A stretch of 64,000 nucleotides of DNA, from contig CAJNOL010000404.1 in the NCBI GenBank assembly GCA_905250125.1, forward strand, positions 1-64,000. Direction: 5' to 3'. This DNA is from Rotaria sordida. Taxonomy: Eukaryota > Rotifera > Eurotatoria > Philodinida > Philodinidae. The notes beneath the pieces are model-generated. The model was not told the DNA's origin, made no database searches, and saw only the letters and a program-made list of their open reading frames with translations. Both the position numbers and the translations under genes were made by a program. Shown piece after piece: positions 50,279 to 62,822 of the stretch (position 1 is its first letter; each line of letters opens with the position of its first letter).

Positions 50279-53200
50279 ATGAGTGCAAAAATAACTCAAC
50301 GTCGTCGACAACTCGATAATAAACGTTCATCGAGTATAAATAATGAAAATACAAATGGAAATCTAAATGTTGTTGCAGCAGCTGCTGCAGCTAGACGACG
50401 AAATCAACATCGTCATTTTCCATTAACAAATCGATCTCGTTTTGAATATTTATTTAAAAATATAATGAAAAAAAAATTTCCAATTACAATTCCATCTTAT
50501 TTAATAACAATTATTATTGGAATATTAATAATATTTTTTTCCTATAGAATTATAATAACTATTATTCATTATCGTAATCAATATGAATATACAAATATTC
50601 CAGTTAAATTACCAAAACTTATTAATATTAATGATACAACACCAAAATTAAGTCCACAAAGATTTTGGGGAACATATAGGTAAATAAAGTAAACACAATG
50701 TAATTGCTTTATCTACTTAGAATTGATGAAATATTCTAAGACCTTAATGTTTAAAGGACGAATCTTGACAGATAAGGTAATCTATTGAGAAATGAAAAAC
50801 GAAATACCGGGTGTAGCAAAAGTTTTGCAACATTTTTTGTTTTGAATGTATTTCTGTTCAGGAACATGACAAAATGTCGATCTTTTCTTAAAAAGATGCA
50901 CCGTTGAATTCTCTACAAACTTCTATTTTCCTTAAATTAAAACAATAGAGTTGAACATTTTTACAGGTCACATAGTGTAATCATGTGAACTATGTTTACT
51001 TCCCGCACACTTTGTTTTTTGTTCTTTCAACGAGTTTTCCAAGTTACAAATAGGCGCGAAATAAACTTTCTTTTTATAATTTGAGTGTATATCGAATGCT
51101 CTTTCAGAATTATTTGTAAGTGTTTGATCACAATCCATATTTATCTAAAAGCTATAGCGTGTCTATGATGCTACAATGAAAACGTCTCTTTTAACATTAT
51201 TTGGATTCTTCTTCCATCTGAATCGCTTTTTTCACGCGTTATTTGGGGTCCATATAGAAAAAGAAATCAATTCTCTACAGAATACTGGCAAAATTAACAT
51301 CATTTAGTTATAGGTGGCATTCCAAGGACACTTTCTTTGGAGAAGAGAAGTCATACATGCAAATTGCATTATTTTGAAAATATGTCAGAGCGCTCAATCG
51401 AAAGAATAAGCATTTGAAAAAGGCAGATATATATATACTCAATCGATAGAGGATTTCAAGCGTTGTCCAGCAATAAATTATGCTTTAATTACAGAATATT
51501 CATTTGCATAAAAAGAAAGAATTATTAAAAACCCTGTGGGAAGTAAACATAGTTCACATGATTACACTATGTGACCTGTAAAAATGTTCAACTCTATTGT
51601 TTTAATTTAAGGAAAATAGAAGTTTGTAGAGAATTCAACGGTGCATATTTTAAAAAAAAAGATCGACATTTTGTCATGTTCCTGAACAGAGATAAATGCA
51701 AAACAAAAAATGTCGCAAAACTTTTGCCACACCCGGTATACCATACTGTAGAGCTTTTTGAGACAAGTCAAATGGTATATAGTAAATCCTGTTTTCATAA
51801 GACTTTACCAAGCATGATAGGTTACTGAATATAGTCGAAAGTATTTTTTCCTCACATACGATTTTCTAGAGTTTTTGACGAGCTACAACTTCATATGCGT
51901 AACATCTCTGGTCATCTTGGGAGTGTGTAATTTTCTATCAATAAATTGACTCTAGTTTCTTCAAAGTTAGAATTTACTATAAACTATTCGACGCGCTTCA
52001 AAAAGCTCTACAATGTAGTATATTTTGTTTTCAATATGTTACCTTATCCGACAAGATCCTTTAAAGCCGCCGGGCTTAGAATTTTTAGTCAATCCTGAGT
52101 ATTTTGAAATACATTTCTTTTACTTTTAACTCCCCAGAAATTCAACAAGAAAGTAGTTTATATATTATAACGAGATGTTATTAATATGGATAGAGATGTA
52201 AGTCGATGCGTCAATCGGCGATGGTGGCTAATGAGGGAACTTCTTCAGAAGTCAAATCGCTTTTCGATTGAGACAATGTTCATTTCTTGAGTAATAGAAA
52301 AGTCTAGAATGATTTGACTTTTTGAACCTTCGTTTTTGACATATCAAAATTTTACTGGATTTTTTCGATAAAAGCTATGATCTCATGAAATGAACATCGG
52401 TCTTGGTCGAAAAGAGATTTCCTTGTCAGCCGATCGGCTTACACCTCTAGATAAGGGTAAAATCATTGATTAGTGATGTAACGAAGTACGAAAAAATGTT
52501 CTTATAACAGAATGAGAAGTTGGGAAAGTTTTCGAAGTCGGATCTTGCTGAAAATTTCATCACAGATGCGAACCGTGTCGCAAAGTCTATGTTGAAGTTT
52601 TTTTCTTTTCTAAAGATCGAATTTATATTTTGGTATAAAACATCGAAGTGCTCGATCATTAAGTGGAGGATTAATGTGGTTTGATTATAATAAATTACAA
52701 CAATCAAATGATCGATTTCTTAGGTAAGATAAAAAAATGGAAATACTTTTTTTTTTCTTCAAACAATTTCTTTTATAGACATTGGTGTGATCAAAATGAT
52801 CATTTAAAATATGGATGGACTTATCATGATGGAGAAACATTTGGTATTGAACAAATTTATGATGATAATTTACATTTAAATGTTCAGTGGCTTAAGCAAA
52901 TTAATGGAGAACATGGTGGTGATTGGACAACAAGAATTAATGTTACTCCACAAGTATGTAATAAAAATATTAAGAAAAAGAAAAAAAAAACAAAACATCT
53001 AACGCCAAATTATTTAGAAATAAATAACAGTTACATTGTATTATTAAATTATTTTTCAATTTCAGTCCTATGAGTTGTTCAAAAGAAGGAATTTACATGT
53101 ATCATTTGATTGCATTATGTTTATAATTCATAATGTGTTATTCAAAATTTAATATACTTTAAAGTTAAAATTGAATGTGATTAATACAATTTTGTTTCGA

Positions 53201-56200
53201 TTTATTCACAAATTCATTCATTAAAAAAATATATCCAATGTTAACTTTCTTATTCACCATTGAATAGTTACTCTCACGAGATGATCTTTTGATAGTTAAC
53301 ATGTAGTGAACGAAACAAAAATTGATTAAGAAGACACTCCCCCCCCCTTTCCGGACCCAGAATTTTCAAATTTTTCATTTTTTCTGCTCTACATGTGTTT
53401 TCAAGTGCCCTCTATCTACTGGTAACGTTTTGAGAACTCAAATATAGCTCTAAAGCAAAAATAAAATCGAAAAGATAAATCGATTGCCGTAGGGGTATAG
53501 CACGATTTTTTCTTTCCTTCGCGATTTTCTAGAAACCAGATTTTTCAGCAAAAATCTACAGAATCGCCCCCGATTCTCAGGAACAGTAAATTCGATCGAG
53601 CTGGAATTTTTTCTACAGATAGTAGAAACACTTTAGGGGGCCTAATTTTTTTTGTTTTGAAAAATATTGTACCGTTGAGTTTTGGCAGGCCTTACAAGAC
53701 AAGCATTATTCAAAAAAACATGGGTTTTTTAGGATGCTCTTGGTATTTTGGCTTTTTTATTCGAACGGTAAGTGATAGAAAGAAACCAAAAAAAGTAGGC
53801 CCCATAAAGTGTCTCTACTATCTGTAGAAAAAATTTCAGCCTAATCGGATTTACTGTGCCTGAGAAACGGGGGCGATTTGGGGGTCGATTTTTAGCCATT
53901 GCAACCCCAATATCTCCTAGAAAGAAGTATTTGGGAATTTTGAGTCTATGACAACTTTTACTCTACATATCGAGATCTATCAGCTGTGAAAGTTTCAAAT
54001 TTTTCTGATGAGCCGTTCTCGAGAAACCCCGGAAAGGGGGGGGGGGGTGTCCCCTTAAGAGTTCTCAATACAAGACAATTCCAGGCATCATATACAAATT
54101 TACGAGAATTTCCAAATAGTGTGTTTTGTAGAGATACATTGCGAGTAAATCCTAAGAAAGTTTGATCTTCTATAGTCGATACTATTAAAGACATTGAGAA
54201 ATGAACAATGATAGTAAATCATTGAAGAATCGCATTTTCCATACCTAATGAAATATCATGTATGTCAGTAGTTATAGAAAAAAACAATATATAAATACGC
54301 CGGTAAGAGGTATTTCTTATATTCAGCGGACTTTTCTGTTGTATAAAGGATTTTTCTTTTCATATAAAATGTGGGTGATATTAGCCAAAGATTCGAGAAA
54401 AAGCAGCTAGGAACTTGTTCGAATAGAATTTCAAGTGCAATCCGACGAGCTCTATTCCATGGTATATTCAAATTTTTCATAGGTCAAAGTATGATTTTTG
54501 GGACCATAGATGACGCTATGAAAATCGTAGTTTGAGCTATGAACAATTTGAACATACCATTGGATAGAGCTCGTCGAGTTGTACTTAGAATTCTATTGGA
54601 ACAAGTTCCTAGCTGCTTTTACTCGAATCTTTGGCTAATTTCATATGAATTGATTCATTTAGATAAATTTGAATTAATTTAAAGCAAATGAACAAATTTA
54701 TTATATATATATATGAGAGATAAACTAATATTCCTTTTTTCCCTCTTACAAAAAACTAATGATAATCCATTGAAAAGAGAAAAATCCGCTAAGAAATAGA
54801 AAAGTTTGATATACTATCAGTATGACATAAATTTGGTGTTCTTTTGATTGACTAGTAAAGTTCTTTCATTCACTAGCGAATTTTAGATAAAGTGAACAAT
54901 TTTGATATACATAAGTTTTTATATAACTCGAGATAATAATCAATTTGTTTTTGTTTTTCCTTTATCGTCTAGTCTCAAAATCGTACGATACCAATATCTT
55001 TATTTTTCTATTTTCATCATGATCTTCCTTGGATTGATGAAATAAGTTCAATATCAGATGAATCACCTGATTTAATAACAATTCGTGGTCAAACAAATGA
55101 ACTTGATGGTTTTACAATAAAAATTAAATTAAATACACAAACAAATCAAATAATAACACGTACATTAACTGATATATTTCAATTAGATAAAATTCATGAA
55201 AATCTTCTAACAAAATTAACAACAAATTCTTATGAACAACCTTATATACTTCTTATAGATCAATCATTTAAAGATTTTGAACATAATACATTTTTTATTC
55301 AATTAACATTAAAACAACCATTAGTTAATGAAATATTTTCATTTGATATTATATATCAATCTGATTCATCAAATAATGAACGTCAACAAGATTTAACAGG
55401 TTATTATTTTAATGAAGAAATTAATCGTTTACAAAAACAATTTGATGAACGTTTTGAAAATATATTTCAATTAAAAACAAAACAAAATATGGATATAAAA
55501 AAAATTCATTTTGCTAAATCAATATTAAGTAATTTAATTGGTGGAATTTCTTATTTTACTGGTAATATATATATATATAAATTATTATTCAAAAAAAAAA
55601 CAAAAGAATTTTAAATAATATATATTTTTGTTTTTGTTCATTTTAGGTAAATCATTAGTAGCAAAACAAAATCAAAAAATACCAGATGAATATTGGACAA
55701 CAAGTTTATATACAGCTGTACCATCACGTTCATTTTTTCCACGTGGTTTTCTTTGGGATGAAGGTTTTCATAATCTTCTTATTGCTCGATGGAATAAAAA
55801 TATAACTATGGAAATTCTTTCACATTGGTTTGATATGCTTAATGATAATGGATGGATACCTAGAGTAAGAAAATTACATTAAAAAAAAAAAAACTTCAAA
55901 TCTAATCGAGATTTATTATTATTTTTTTATCTCATGATAAAGATCAACGTGATTAGAAATGTAAGCCGATCGGTCGAGCCACTGTCGCTAAGGTTCAAGC
56001 GAGTCGCTGTCGATGCCTAAAATAGTTGCTAAAGATTTCAGCCGCCGCAACACAAAAAGATTTTAAAAATTTCGGACATTCCAAATAAGTTTTTAGTAAT
56101 GTTACTGTCTGATTTCTTTTCAATATGTTCTCTACCATCGTATTTGTCGAAATGGAGAAAATCTACATAAATATAACGTTCAGTATCTGTGCCAGGCCAA

Positions 56201-59200
56201 AGGTTAAAGTTCAAATAAGGCTATAAGGGGAAGGCGTCAGGGGCTACCATATAGAGACCCATTGGTCCTAAAGGGCTATCCTATGAAGGTACCCATAGGT
56301 CCTCAAGGTCTATTATATGGAGGTACCCATAGGTCTCCATGGGGTATTATATGGAGGACTCGTAGGTCCTCAAGCCCTATCCTATGGGTACTCGTATGTT
56401 CTCAAGAGCCGTTCTATGGAGTACTCATAGGTCCTCAAGAGCCGTTCTACGGGGTACTCATAGGGCATCAATGACCGCTCTGTGGGAGTACCCATACGTC
56501 CTCAAGGACTATCCTATGGAGGAATTCATATGTTCTTTGGGATACCCATTCATAGATCTTGAAGGAAGTAAGGCTATAAGGGCAAAAACTACATGTACTA
56601 TAAAAATATGTGCGATATAACAGTATGAGGCCGTAGAGCTATCTATCTATATACATAATATTAAGTGTCTGTATGTCTGTTAGTGGATGAAAAGCTAAAC
56701 GTCTGAAGTCATACGTTAAATAAGAAAACAGCCGTGCAGTATGCACGAGCTCACGCTAGTTTTCACTTACTATCGATGATCAATGCATCAGTTTGCATCT
56801 TCACACGAAACATAACAGTTTTTCGTCGGTATAAAATTGAAATAGTGGAAGGATACTAGAGAATATTAAAAGAGAGATTTGGACAATGTTTTTAAATTAC
56901 GTGCTAAAGTCAATTAAAAAACTGATTGGATTGTTTTTTTCAGTTTCCTTTGAATTGCTTATTAAACCAAATGATTTTTTTGAATCATCCTCCGTTTGCT
57001 TGTTAAAAGCAGACATTTTTCTATGCAGTTCATTGATAGAGTTTATAATTAATGAGATAAATTTGAAATATTCGAATTTGGGTACATGCCTACTGATATC
57101 CCTGTTTTGAACTCATAAGTGAAACTATAAGGATTCATATCCTTAGACTTTGCTTCTCGAATGATAGTTATTTTACCTGAGTTTTCCGTGTATTACATAA
57201 AAGAACTTGCAATTAGGACTTTCCATCTGATACTTATTATATAAAACAAATCATAACTTTCTCATAATAGTCTATTTCTTAAGAAAAATTCATCTATTTG
57301 AACTAAATGCTAAGAATTCGATTGATCAACATTAGTCTGCAAAAAGATTTCTTTTTCTATTCTATCATTCAAACTTCATCAATAAATGTATCATATTTTT
57401 TATTCGATCGTCGATTTTTTTCGTTTTAATTTCGGTTCATGTACCAATAAGTATATAATTCTCAACTATAGTTATGAATATGATTATTTGAGGGCAAACA
57501 GGTGAATCTTCTCATTATCCGCCCACCAGTTCACACTAACCTTTTATTTATATTTGATCTGTTTTATCAATTAATATTAACTAATCATATGTCCTTGATC
57601 ATGTTTTTGTTTTGCTTATTCATATTACTTAATCCAATAATATGAGAATAGAACATTAAAAACAAAATTCGTCACGCATGTAAATGTCATATCATAGAGA
57701 CTTCAATTAAAATTGATCATAACTCGAGAAGAAAAAAAACGAAAGAATACGAAGTCTTTTAAAGATTTTACCATTATAAAACTTTAAAATCTAAAAACAA
57801 AAAAAAAATATTGAAATAAATCAAACTGATATTTTCTTTTTCTCTACTTTCTTTCTAGGAAGTAATACTTGGTGATGAAGCTCGTGCTCGTGTACCAAAT
57901 GAATTTATTGTTCAATATACAAATAATGCTAATCCACCAACATTTTTTTTAACAATTGAATATTTATTAAAAACAAATTCAAATAATCATCTATTTAATT
58001 TATCATTTATACAACGTCTTGAAAAATGGTATCAATGGTATAATCATACACAATATGGTTCACAACCATTAACATATCGTTGGCGTGGTAGAAATTCATC
58101 ATCAATATATGAATTAAATCCAAAAACATTAACAAGTGGTCTTGATGATTATCCACGTGCATCACATCCAACTGATTTAGAACGTCATTTAGATTTACGT
58201 TGTTGGATGACATTAGCATCAACAATAATAGGTAAACTTTATACAATAATAAATAATAATGAACAAACAAATAAATATTTAAATTATGCACAATTACTTT
58301 TAAATAATGAACAACTTGATCAATTACATTGGTCTGAACAATATGGAATGTATGCTGATTATGGTTTACATACAGATTATGTACAATTACAACGTGTACC
58401 TATAGGAAAACCAAATCCTCAACAACCACAACAACCACAACCAACACATTTAATTCGACAAGTAATAAGACAATCAGATTTAAATCTTAAATATGTTAAA
58501 CATTTTGGTTATGTTTCATTATTTCCTTTAATGATACGTATTTTAAATCCACAATCATCTAAACTTGAAAAAATTTTAGATGATTTACAAAATCCTAATT
58601 TATTATGGACACAATATGGTTTAAGATCATTAGCACAAACAAGTTCATTATATGGAATTCGAAATACTGAACATGATCCACCTTATTGGCGAGGTAGATA
58701 TTTTATTTATTTAAATAAGTTTTATTAAAAAAAAAAAAAAAGATTAATTGAGAATATTTAAAGTTTTTGATATAAGATCGATTTTTTTTTCCCATCAAAA
58801 TAAATATATAGTAAAATAGTTATTATAAATCATATTTAATCACAATTGAAATTATTTAAATGAGACTATTAAAAAGCGAACATTGTCTCATTGGCAATTG
58901 GAATTGTGATTGCAGAAAATAAAGGAAGTATGAGATTTGAAAATGATGAGAACATTTTTTGTAGTGAACTTTATGAACTATCGATTGGTAAAAAAAAAAA
59001 TTTTTTTCATCATTTTGTCTTTGAAATATTGAACCAACAAAATCGATAATTTTGAAATAAATCATTCTCTACTTACAGTAAATAAAGATCTTTCGGGGAT
59101 TTCTATATGATATAAATTGATGAAAGTGTCTACTAATAAGTTAGATATATTTCGAATGCATTGCGATAAGTTGACCAATTGCATACACTAACGTACATCA

Positions 59201-59921
59201 CTGACCAAGGAACCATTATGAAGCATCTTTAGAGAAATTAAAAGAAATGGTAATATAGTTAGAATAGTATCTATTTTGAATTAAAATCTTTCGACATTAA
59301 TTTTTATCGATTTATTCCCTCCGCTTTCCATTATTTCAATAACATGAGATAGATGTTACTTTTGCTCATTCAATAATGTGGTCAAAGAAAAACAAATCAA
59401 CGCTTAATATGTCGTTCCATCACATGGTTAAATAACCCTACACAAAGAGGTAGACATTCGGTGAATCAGACCATATAATTGTCACATTAGGCACGCTAGT
59501 ATTCTATTTATATAGTTATTTTACCAGTGGCTCTTCTGAAACTGCTATGGAGAGTAAAGGTTTAATAACAAGACTTTCGGAAAATTATACTGTCATAAGA
59601 ATAGATCATGAAAATGAACAATTATTTAAATAGTGAGTTTATTTATCTTATTTAGGTGCTATATGGATTAATATGAATTATATGATTCTATCAGCATTAC
59701 AACATTATGCAAAAACACCTGGACCATATTCTGATAAAGCTCGTCAAATATATGGACAATTACGTACAAATTTAATAACAAATATGTTTCGTGTTTATGA
59801 AAAAACAGGACATATTTGGGAACAATATGATGATAAGACTGGTCATGGACAAGGTAGTCATCCATTTACTGGATGGTCATCACTTATTGTATTGATCATG
59901 TCTGAACTTTATGATGAATAA
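50279..59921 (+). CDS. MOGS: Mannosyl-oligosaccharide glucosidase (glucosidase I, GH63)
   Basis: Seven exons (50279-50679, 52616-52723, 52779-52953, 54973-55561, 55647-55864, 57859-58693, 59656-59921) encode 863 residues; human MOGS has 837. The enzyme removes the outermost alpha-1,2-linked glucose from N-glycan precursors in the ER. It is a type II membrane protein: a basic cytosolic tail with an Ala run, then a membrane helix ([18 protein letters not shown]). The lumenal part has [56 protein letters not shown] (catalytic-domain Asp/Glu block), [30 protein letters not shown] (second acidic block), [15 protein letters not shown] and HPFTGWSSL. The short exon 2 was found by homology and fits in frame. 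Four introns hold transposons (50807-51736, 53330-54054, 54357-54650, 56162-56759). Confidence 0.96.
50807..51736. mobile_element. TA-flanked element with 210-bp inverted repeats
   Basis: Starts CCGGGTGTAGCAAAAGTTTT after TA (50805-50806) and ends AAAACTTTTGCCACACCCGG before TA (51737-51738). Inverted repeats reach about 210 bp inwards (CACATAGTGTAATCATGTGA and complement). About 500 bp of unique interior shows no clear transposase. Tc1/mariner-like, non-autonomous, in MOGS intron 1. Confidence 0.83.
53330..54054. mobile_element. Palindromic element with TTAA target, piggyBac-like
   Basis: TTAA stands directly on both sides (53326-53329 and 54055-54058). Ends are inverted: GAAGACACTC, C run, TTTCCGG on the left; CCGGAAA, G run, GTGTCCCC on the right. 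Interior arms also pair (ACAGATAGTAGAAACACTTT with complement). TTAA target choice is the mark of piggyBac elements. No transposase; in MOGS intron 3. Confidence 0.78.
54357..54650. repeat. Imperfect palindrome
   Basis: Arms around AGCAGCTAGGAACTTGTTC (about 54401) and its complement GAACAAGTTCCTAGCTGCTT (about 54599) extend about 100 bp each with mismatches. In MOGS intron 3, 300 bp past the TTAA element. Probably a further MITE. Confidence 0.65.
56162..56759 (+). mobile_element. Non-autonomous Helitron, copy 2
   Basis: In MOGS intron 5. Starts TCTACATAAATATAACGTTC after A, ends CTAG before T, with a 6-bp perfect hairpin (CGTGCA-GTA-TGCACG, 56733-56747) nine bases upstream. Between about 56240 and 56545 are some eight degenerate copies of a unit of about 33 bp around GGTACCCATAGGTCCTCAAGG. 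Both ends and the minisatellite match copy 1 at 34696-35226. A second Helitron-like start (TCTATCTATATACATAATAT) at about 56644 may be a nested 5' end. Confidence 0.82.
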
Positions 59922-60279
59922 AACACAAAAACACAACATTTTCTATTCCATTTTTCTTTTTACTTTATTGGTGTGTTTGTGCATTTACATTTTTTGTCCC
60001 GGTTTTGAAAAAAAACCAAAAGCAAAAATGGCTAACTGAACATTGTTTTGTGATATTCATGTTTGTTTTTTTTTGTTTTCAATCTCTTTTCACATTTTTC
60101 TTTTTCGTATATTTCTTTGCTTTTCTTTTCTTTTTTTTCTATATTGTTGTTAGTTTTGCTGTTGTTACTTTTGTCTTATTTCGTGCACAAACACACACAT
60201 ACACATACACAGTTTTTTTTTTAGAAACAAAAAAAAAATAACATTCTCATGCATTCTCTTTTGTTTTTCTTTTTTTTAG
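59922..60279 (+). promoter_or_regulatory. MOGS-chaperonin junction with candidate trans-splice acceptor
   Basis: A 358-bp T-rich gap ending in TTTTTTTAG (60278-60279) immediately before the next ATG. An (AC)n stretch is near 60188. A spliced acceptor touching the start codon suggests spliced-leader addition, or a 5' UTR intron. Confidence 0.5.
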
Positions 60280-61656
60280 ATGAGTCGTTTTATAACAATT
60301 GAAAATTTATCATCATATATGTGTCAGTTAAAATCTATTGTTTCGTCCTTATTATGTGATCATACTAGTATGAAATGTGTTGATTCTTCATCATCATTCG
60401 AATTTTTTTCATGTCCAATAAAATTAATTGAAGAACTTAATATTATTCATCCATATCATTCTTTAATTATTGAAACATTAGAAACATTTCATAATAAATA
60501 TGATGGATGTTCATGTAAGACATTATTATTTTTTTTTATAACATTTTATAATCATCTTCAAATATTATTCGATAAAAATAATCAATTAATTCAAAAGAAA
60601 ATTTTTAATTATTTAGAACAATTTATTGATCAATCATTATTAATTGCTAAAAATAATTTTATTGAAAATTTATATTTAAATTTAAATATATTTCATCGTA
60701 TATGTCGTTTTCAAAAAATTTATTCAGATATTCTCTATGAAGTTTATTTATATTTTATTTCATCAAAACAACAAATAATACATGAAGAATTAATTAAACA
60801 ATTTGATAATCTTAATCATATAACATATGTTAAATATTCTGAAGAAAAATGTTTATTTATTCCTGGTACAATAATTCCAATAAATAAATCAATAAAAGGA
60901 TATAAACGTACAATATTAATTGATGGATATATTTTAGAAGATTATATTCATATTGGTTATAATAATAAATTAAAATTAAAGCAAACATCAATAAAATCTT
61001 CATGGATTTATATAATATTATCAATTTTAGAAAAATATTCTATTGATATTATTTTATGTACAGGTACAATAGATACAAAATTAAAAGAATTAAATCATAA
61101 TAAAAGAATTTTTATTGAAAATATTTCTAAAAAAATTTTTCAATTATTTGAACAAAATTTTATAATAAATTATTTAACTGATATTAATGAAGAAAATATT
61201 TTATTATTAAATTATCTTGAATATCATAATGATCCTTCAATAATATTTATTGAAAAAGGTTTAACAATTATTCAATATGTACCATTTGAAAATTTAATTT
61301 CAATTAAACATGAACAATTTGTTCATTGTTTATCAAGATTTCGATTAATACTTAAAAAAAATTTTTATTTAAAAGGTTCAGGTGAATTTGAAAATAATTT
61401 ATATAAATATTTATATGATAATAAAAAAGAAAATTTATCTATTGAATATAATTTTGCATATGAATGTTTTCTTGAATGTTTAAAATTATTTGTTAATGAA
61501 TTATTAAATCATAAAGAATTATTTGAAAAAAATCTTCTTGATGATTTTGATTCAAAATTCGATGCTTGGAAAACAAGTATTGAATTATTAAAAATCATCA
61601 TGCAAATTGATAATATTGTAAAAATTATTGAAAATGATGATTTAAGTGATATTTAA
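60280..61656 (+). CDS. Divergent chaperonin-like protein, possibly BBS12/MKKS type
   Basis: Single-exon frame of 458 residues, rich in Ile, Leu, Asn and Lys. Parts recall group II chaperonin (TCP-1/CCT) subunits and their Bardet-Biedl relatives. PINKSIKGYKRTILIDGYIL lies where the apical domain begins (residues about 200-220), DIILCTGTIDTKLKELNHN (about 254-272) recalls the central strand-helix, LKGSGEFENNLYKYL (about 365) recalls the GGG-E-L loop, and AWKTSIELLKIIMQIDNIV near the C-terminus matches the final helix of CCT-like proteins. The N-terminal ATP-binding GD-T motifs are not evident, and the protein is shorter than BBS12 or MKKS, so it may not hydrolyse ATP. A role in BBSome assembly would follow only if the family call is right. 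AATAAA follows at 61761. The CDS is secure, the family tentative. Confidence 0.6.
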   Translation: MSRFITIENLSSYMCQLKSIVSSLLCDHTSMKCVDSSSSFEFFSCPIKLIEELNIIHPYHSLIIETLETFHNKYDGCSCKTLLFFFITFYNHLQILFDKNNQLIQKKIFNYLEQFIDQSLLIAKNNFIENLYLNLNIFHRICRFQKIYSDILYEVYLYFISSKQQIIHEELIKQFDNLNHITYVKYSEEKCLFIPGTIIPINKSIKGYKRTILIDGYILEDYIHIGYNNKLKLKQTSIKSSWIYIILSILEKYSIDIILCTGTIDTKLKELNHNKRIFIENISKKIFQLFEQNFIINYLTDINEENILLLNYLEYHNDPSIIFIEKGLTIIQYVPFENLISIKHEQFVHCLSRFRLILKKNFYLKGSGEFENNLYKYLYDNKKENLSIEYNFAYECFLECLKLFVNELLNHKELFEKNLLDDFDSKFDAWKTSIELLKIIMQIDNIVKIIENDDLSDI

Positions 61657-62096
61657 TTAAATAGATTTTATGTCTAGATAGGTTTCTTTTTTTTTGTTCT
61701 TCTTTTCTAGATTAAAGTTTTCATTAAAGACCGGTAATTTTGAATGGATGTACAATTATAAATAAAATTTGTGTTTCTCAATATAAAGAGTAACTTTGTT
61801 TTTGTTTTTTTTTTTACTAATTCATATGTTTGATTTGAAAACTTTTATTGTATTTTACTTTTTAGTCTTTCCGTCATAATTACATTCAATATTTTACTTC
61901 TCTAAACTAATATTCAATTGAATTTTTTTTGTTATTATTTGAAACACTATTATATAAACAAAATAATGTTCAATATTCGATCATATATTTTTGTCAGAGT
62001 AATTTTTATTGAATTTAAATTAATCAAATAATTATATATATGTTTGTTTTTTTTTTGTTTTTATTCTATTTCAATTAGCTTCGTCGAATATTGTCT
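61657..62096 (+). promoter_or_regulatory. Chaperonin-TMEM165 junction
   Basis: 440 bp, T-rich. AATAAA at 61761-61766 can end the chaperonin-like transcript. TTTCAATTAG at 62069-62078 is a candidate acceptor 18 bases before the TMEM165 ATG. Confidence 0.45.
61761..61766 (+). terminator. Polyadenylation signal of the chaperonin-like gene
   Basis: AATAAA 105 bp after the stop codon. Confidence 0.45.
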
Positions 62097-62822
62097 ATGA
62101 TAAGACCATTATTAATAATTATAACAATTATCTTTTCAATATTACTTATGTTACTTTATCTTTATTCTCATGAACATTATCAAAAAGAACATTTACCTCA
62201 ACTTCAAGTTACATTACCAAATGGAACAAAAATATTTATTAATAATAAAGATTCATCAGAAAAAACAAATGTAATTGATCATTGGCATGATAAAGTAAAA
62301 GAAACAATCAAAAATAGTGCAAATTTTGGTTTTATTCATGCATTTATTGCATCAATATCAGTTATTATTGTATCTGAATTAGGTGATAAAACATTTTTTA
62401 TAGCTGCTATTATGGCTATGCGTTATGCACGTTTAATAATATATGCTGGTGCAATGGGTGCTTTAGGTACTATGACAATATTATCAGCATTATTAGGAAA
62501 TATTGTTACAAAATTTATTCCAAGAATTTATACATATTATTTATCAAGTGTATTATTTGCATGTTTTGGTATTAAAATGTTAAGAGATGGATATTTAATG
62601 TCACCAGATGAAGGTACAGAAGAATATGAAGAAGCTGAACATGAAATAGAAAAAGTTGATTTAACAAATGATCTTGAATCAGGTAATGGAGGAATAGGAA
62701 ATCAACAACAAAGATTACAATCTACATCTAAACAACGAAATACATTAACAAAATTTACATTAATATTACGTCGTTATCTATCACCTATATTTATTCAAGC
62801 ATTTATTATGACTTTTCTTGCT
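62097..62822 (+). CDS. TMEM165: TMEM165 / GDT1 family Mn/Ca transporter, 5' part
   Basis: The first coding exon gives 242 residues and ends at a GTATGT donor in phase 0 after FIMTFLA. The family (UPF0016) moves Mn2+ and Ca2+ in the Golgi and supports glycosylation. Seen: an N-terminal hydrophobic segment (signal anchor), a lumenal linker, GFIHAFIASISVIIVSELGD with the first ELGDKT ion motif, AAIMAMRYARL, YTYYLSSVLFACFGIKMLRD, then LMSPDEG and a long acidic loop with EEYEEAEHEIEK, then the start of the second half (SPIFIQAFIMTFLA). The second motif (usually EWGDRS) should open the next exon, which I cannot find before 64000, so the gene continues beyond the window. I start at the ATG at 62097; an upstream coding exon is possible. 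Confidence 0.95.
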
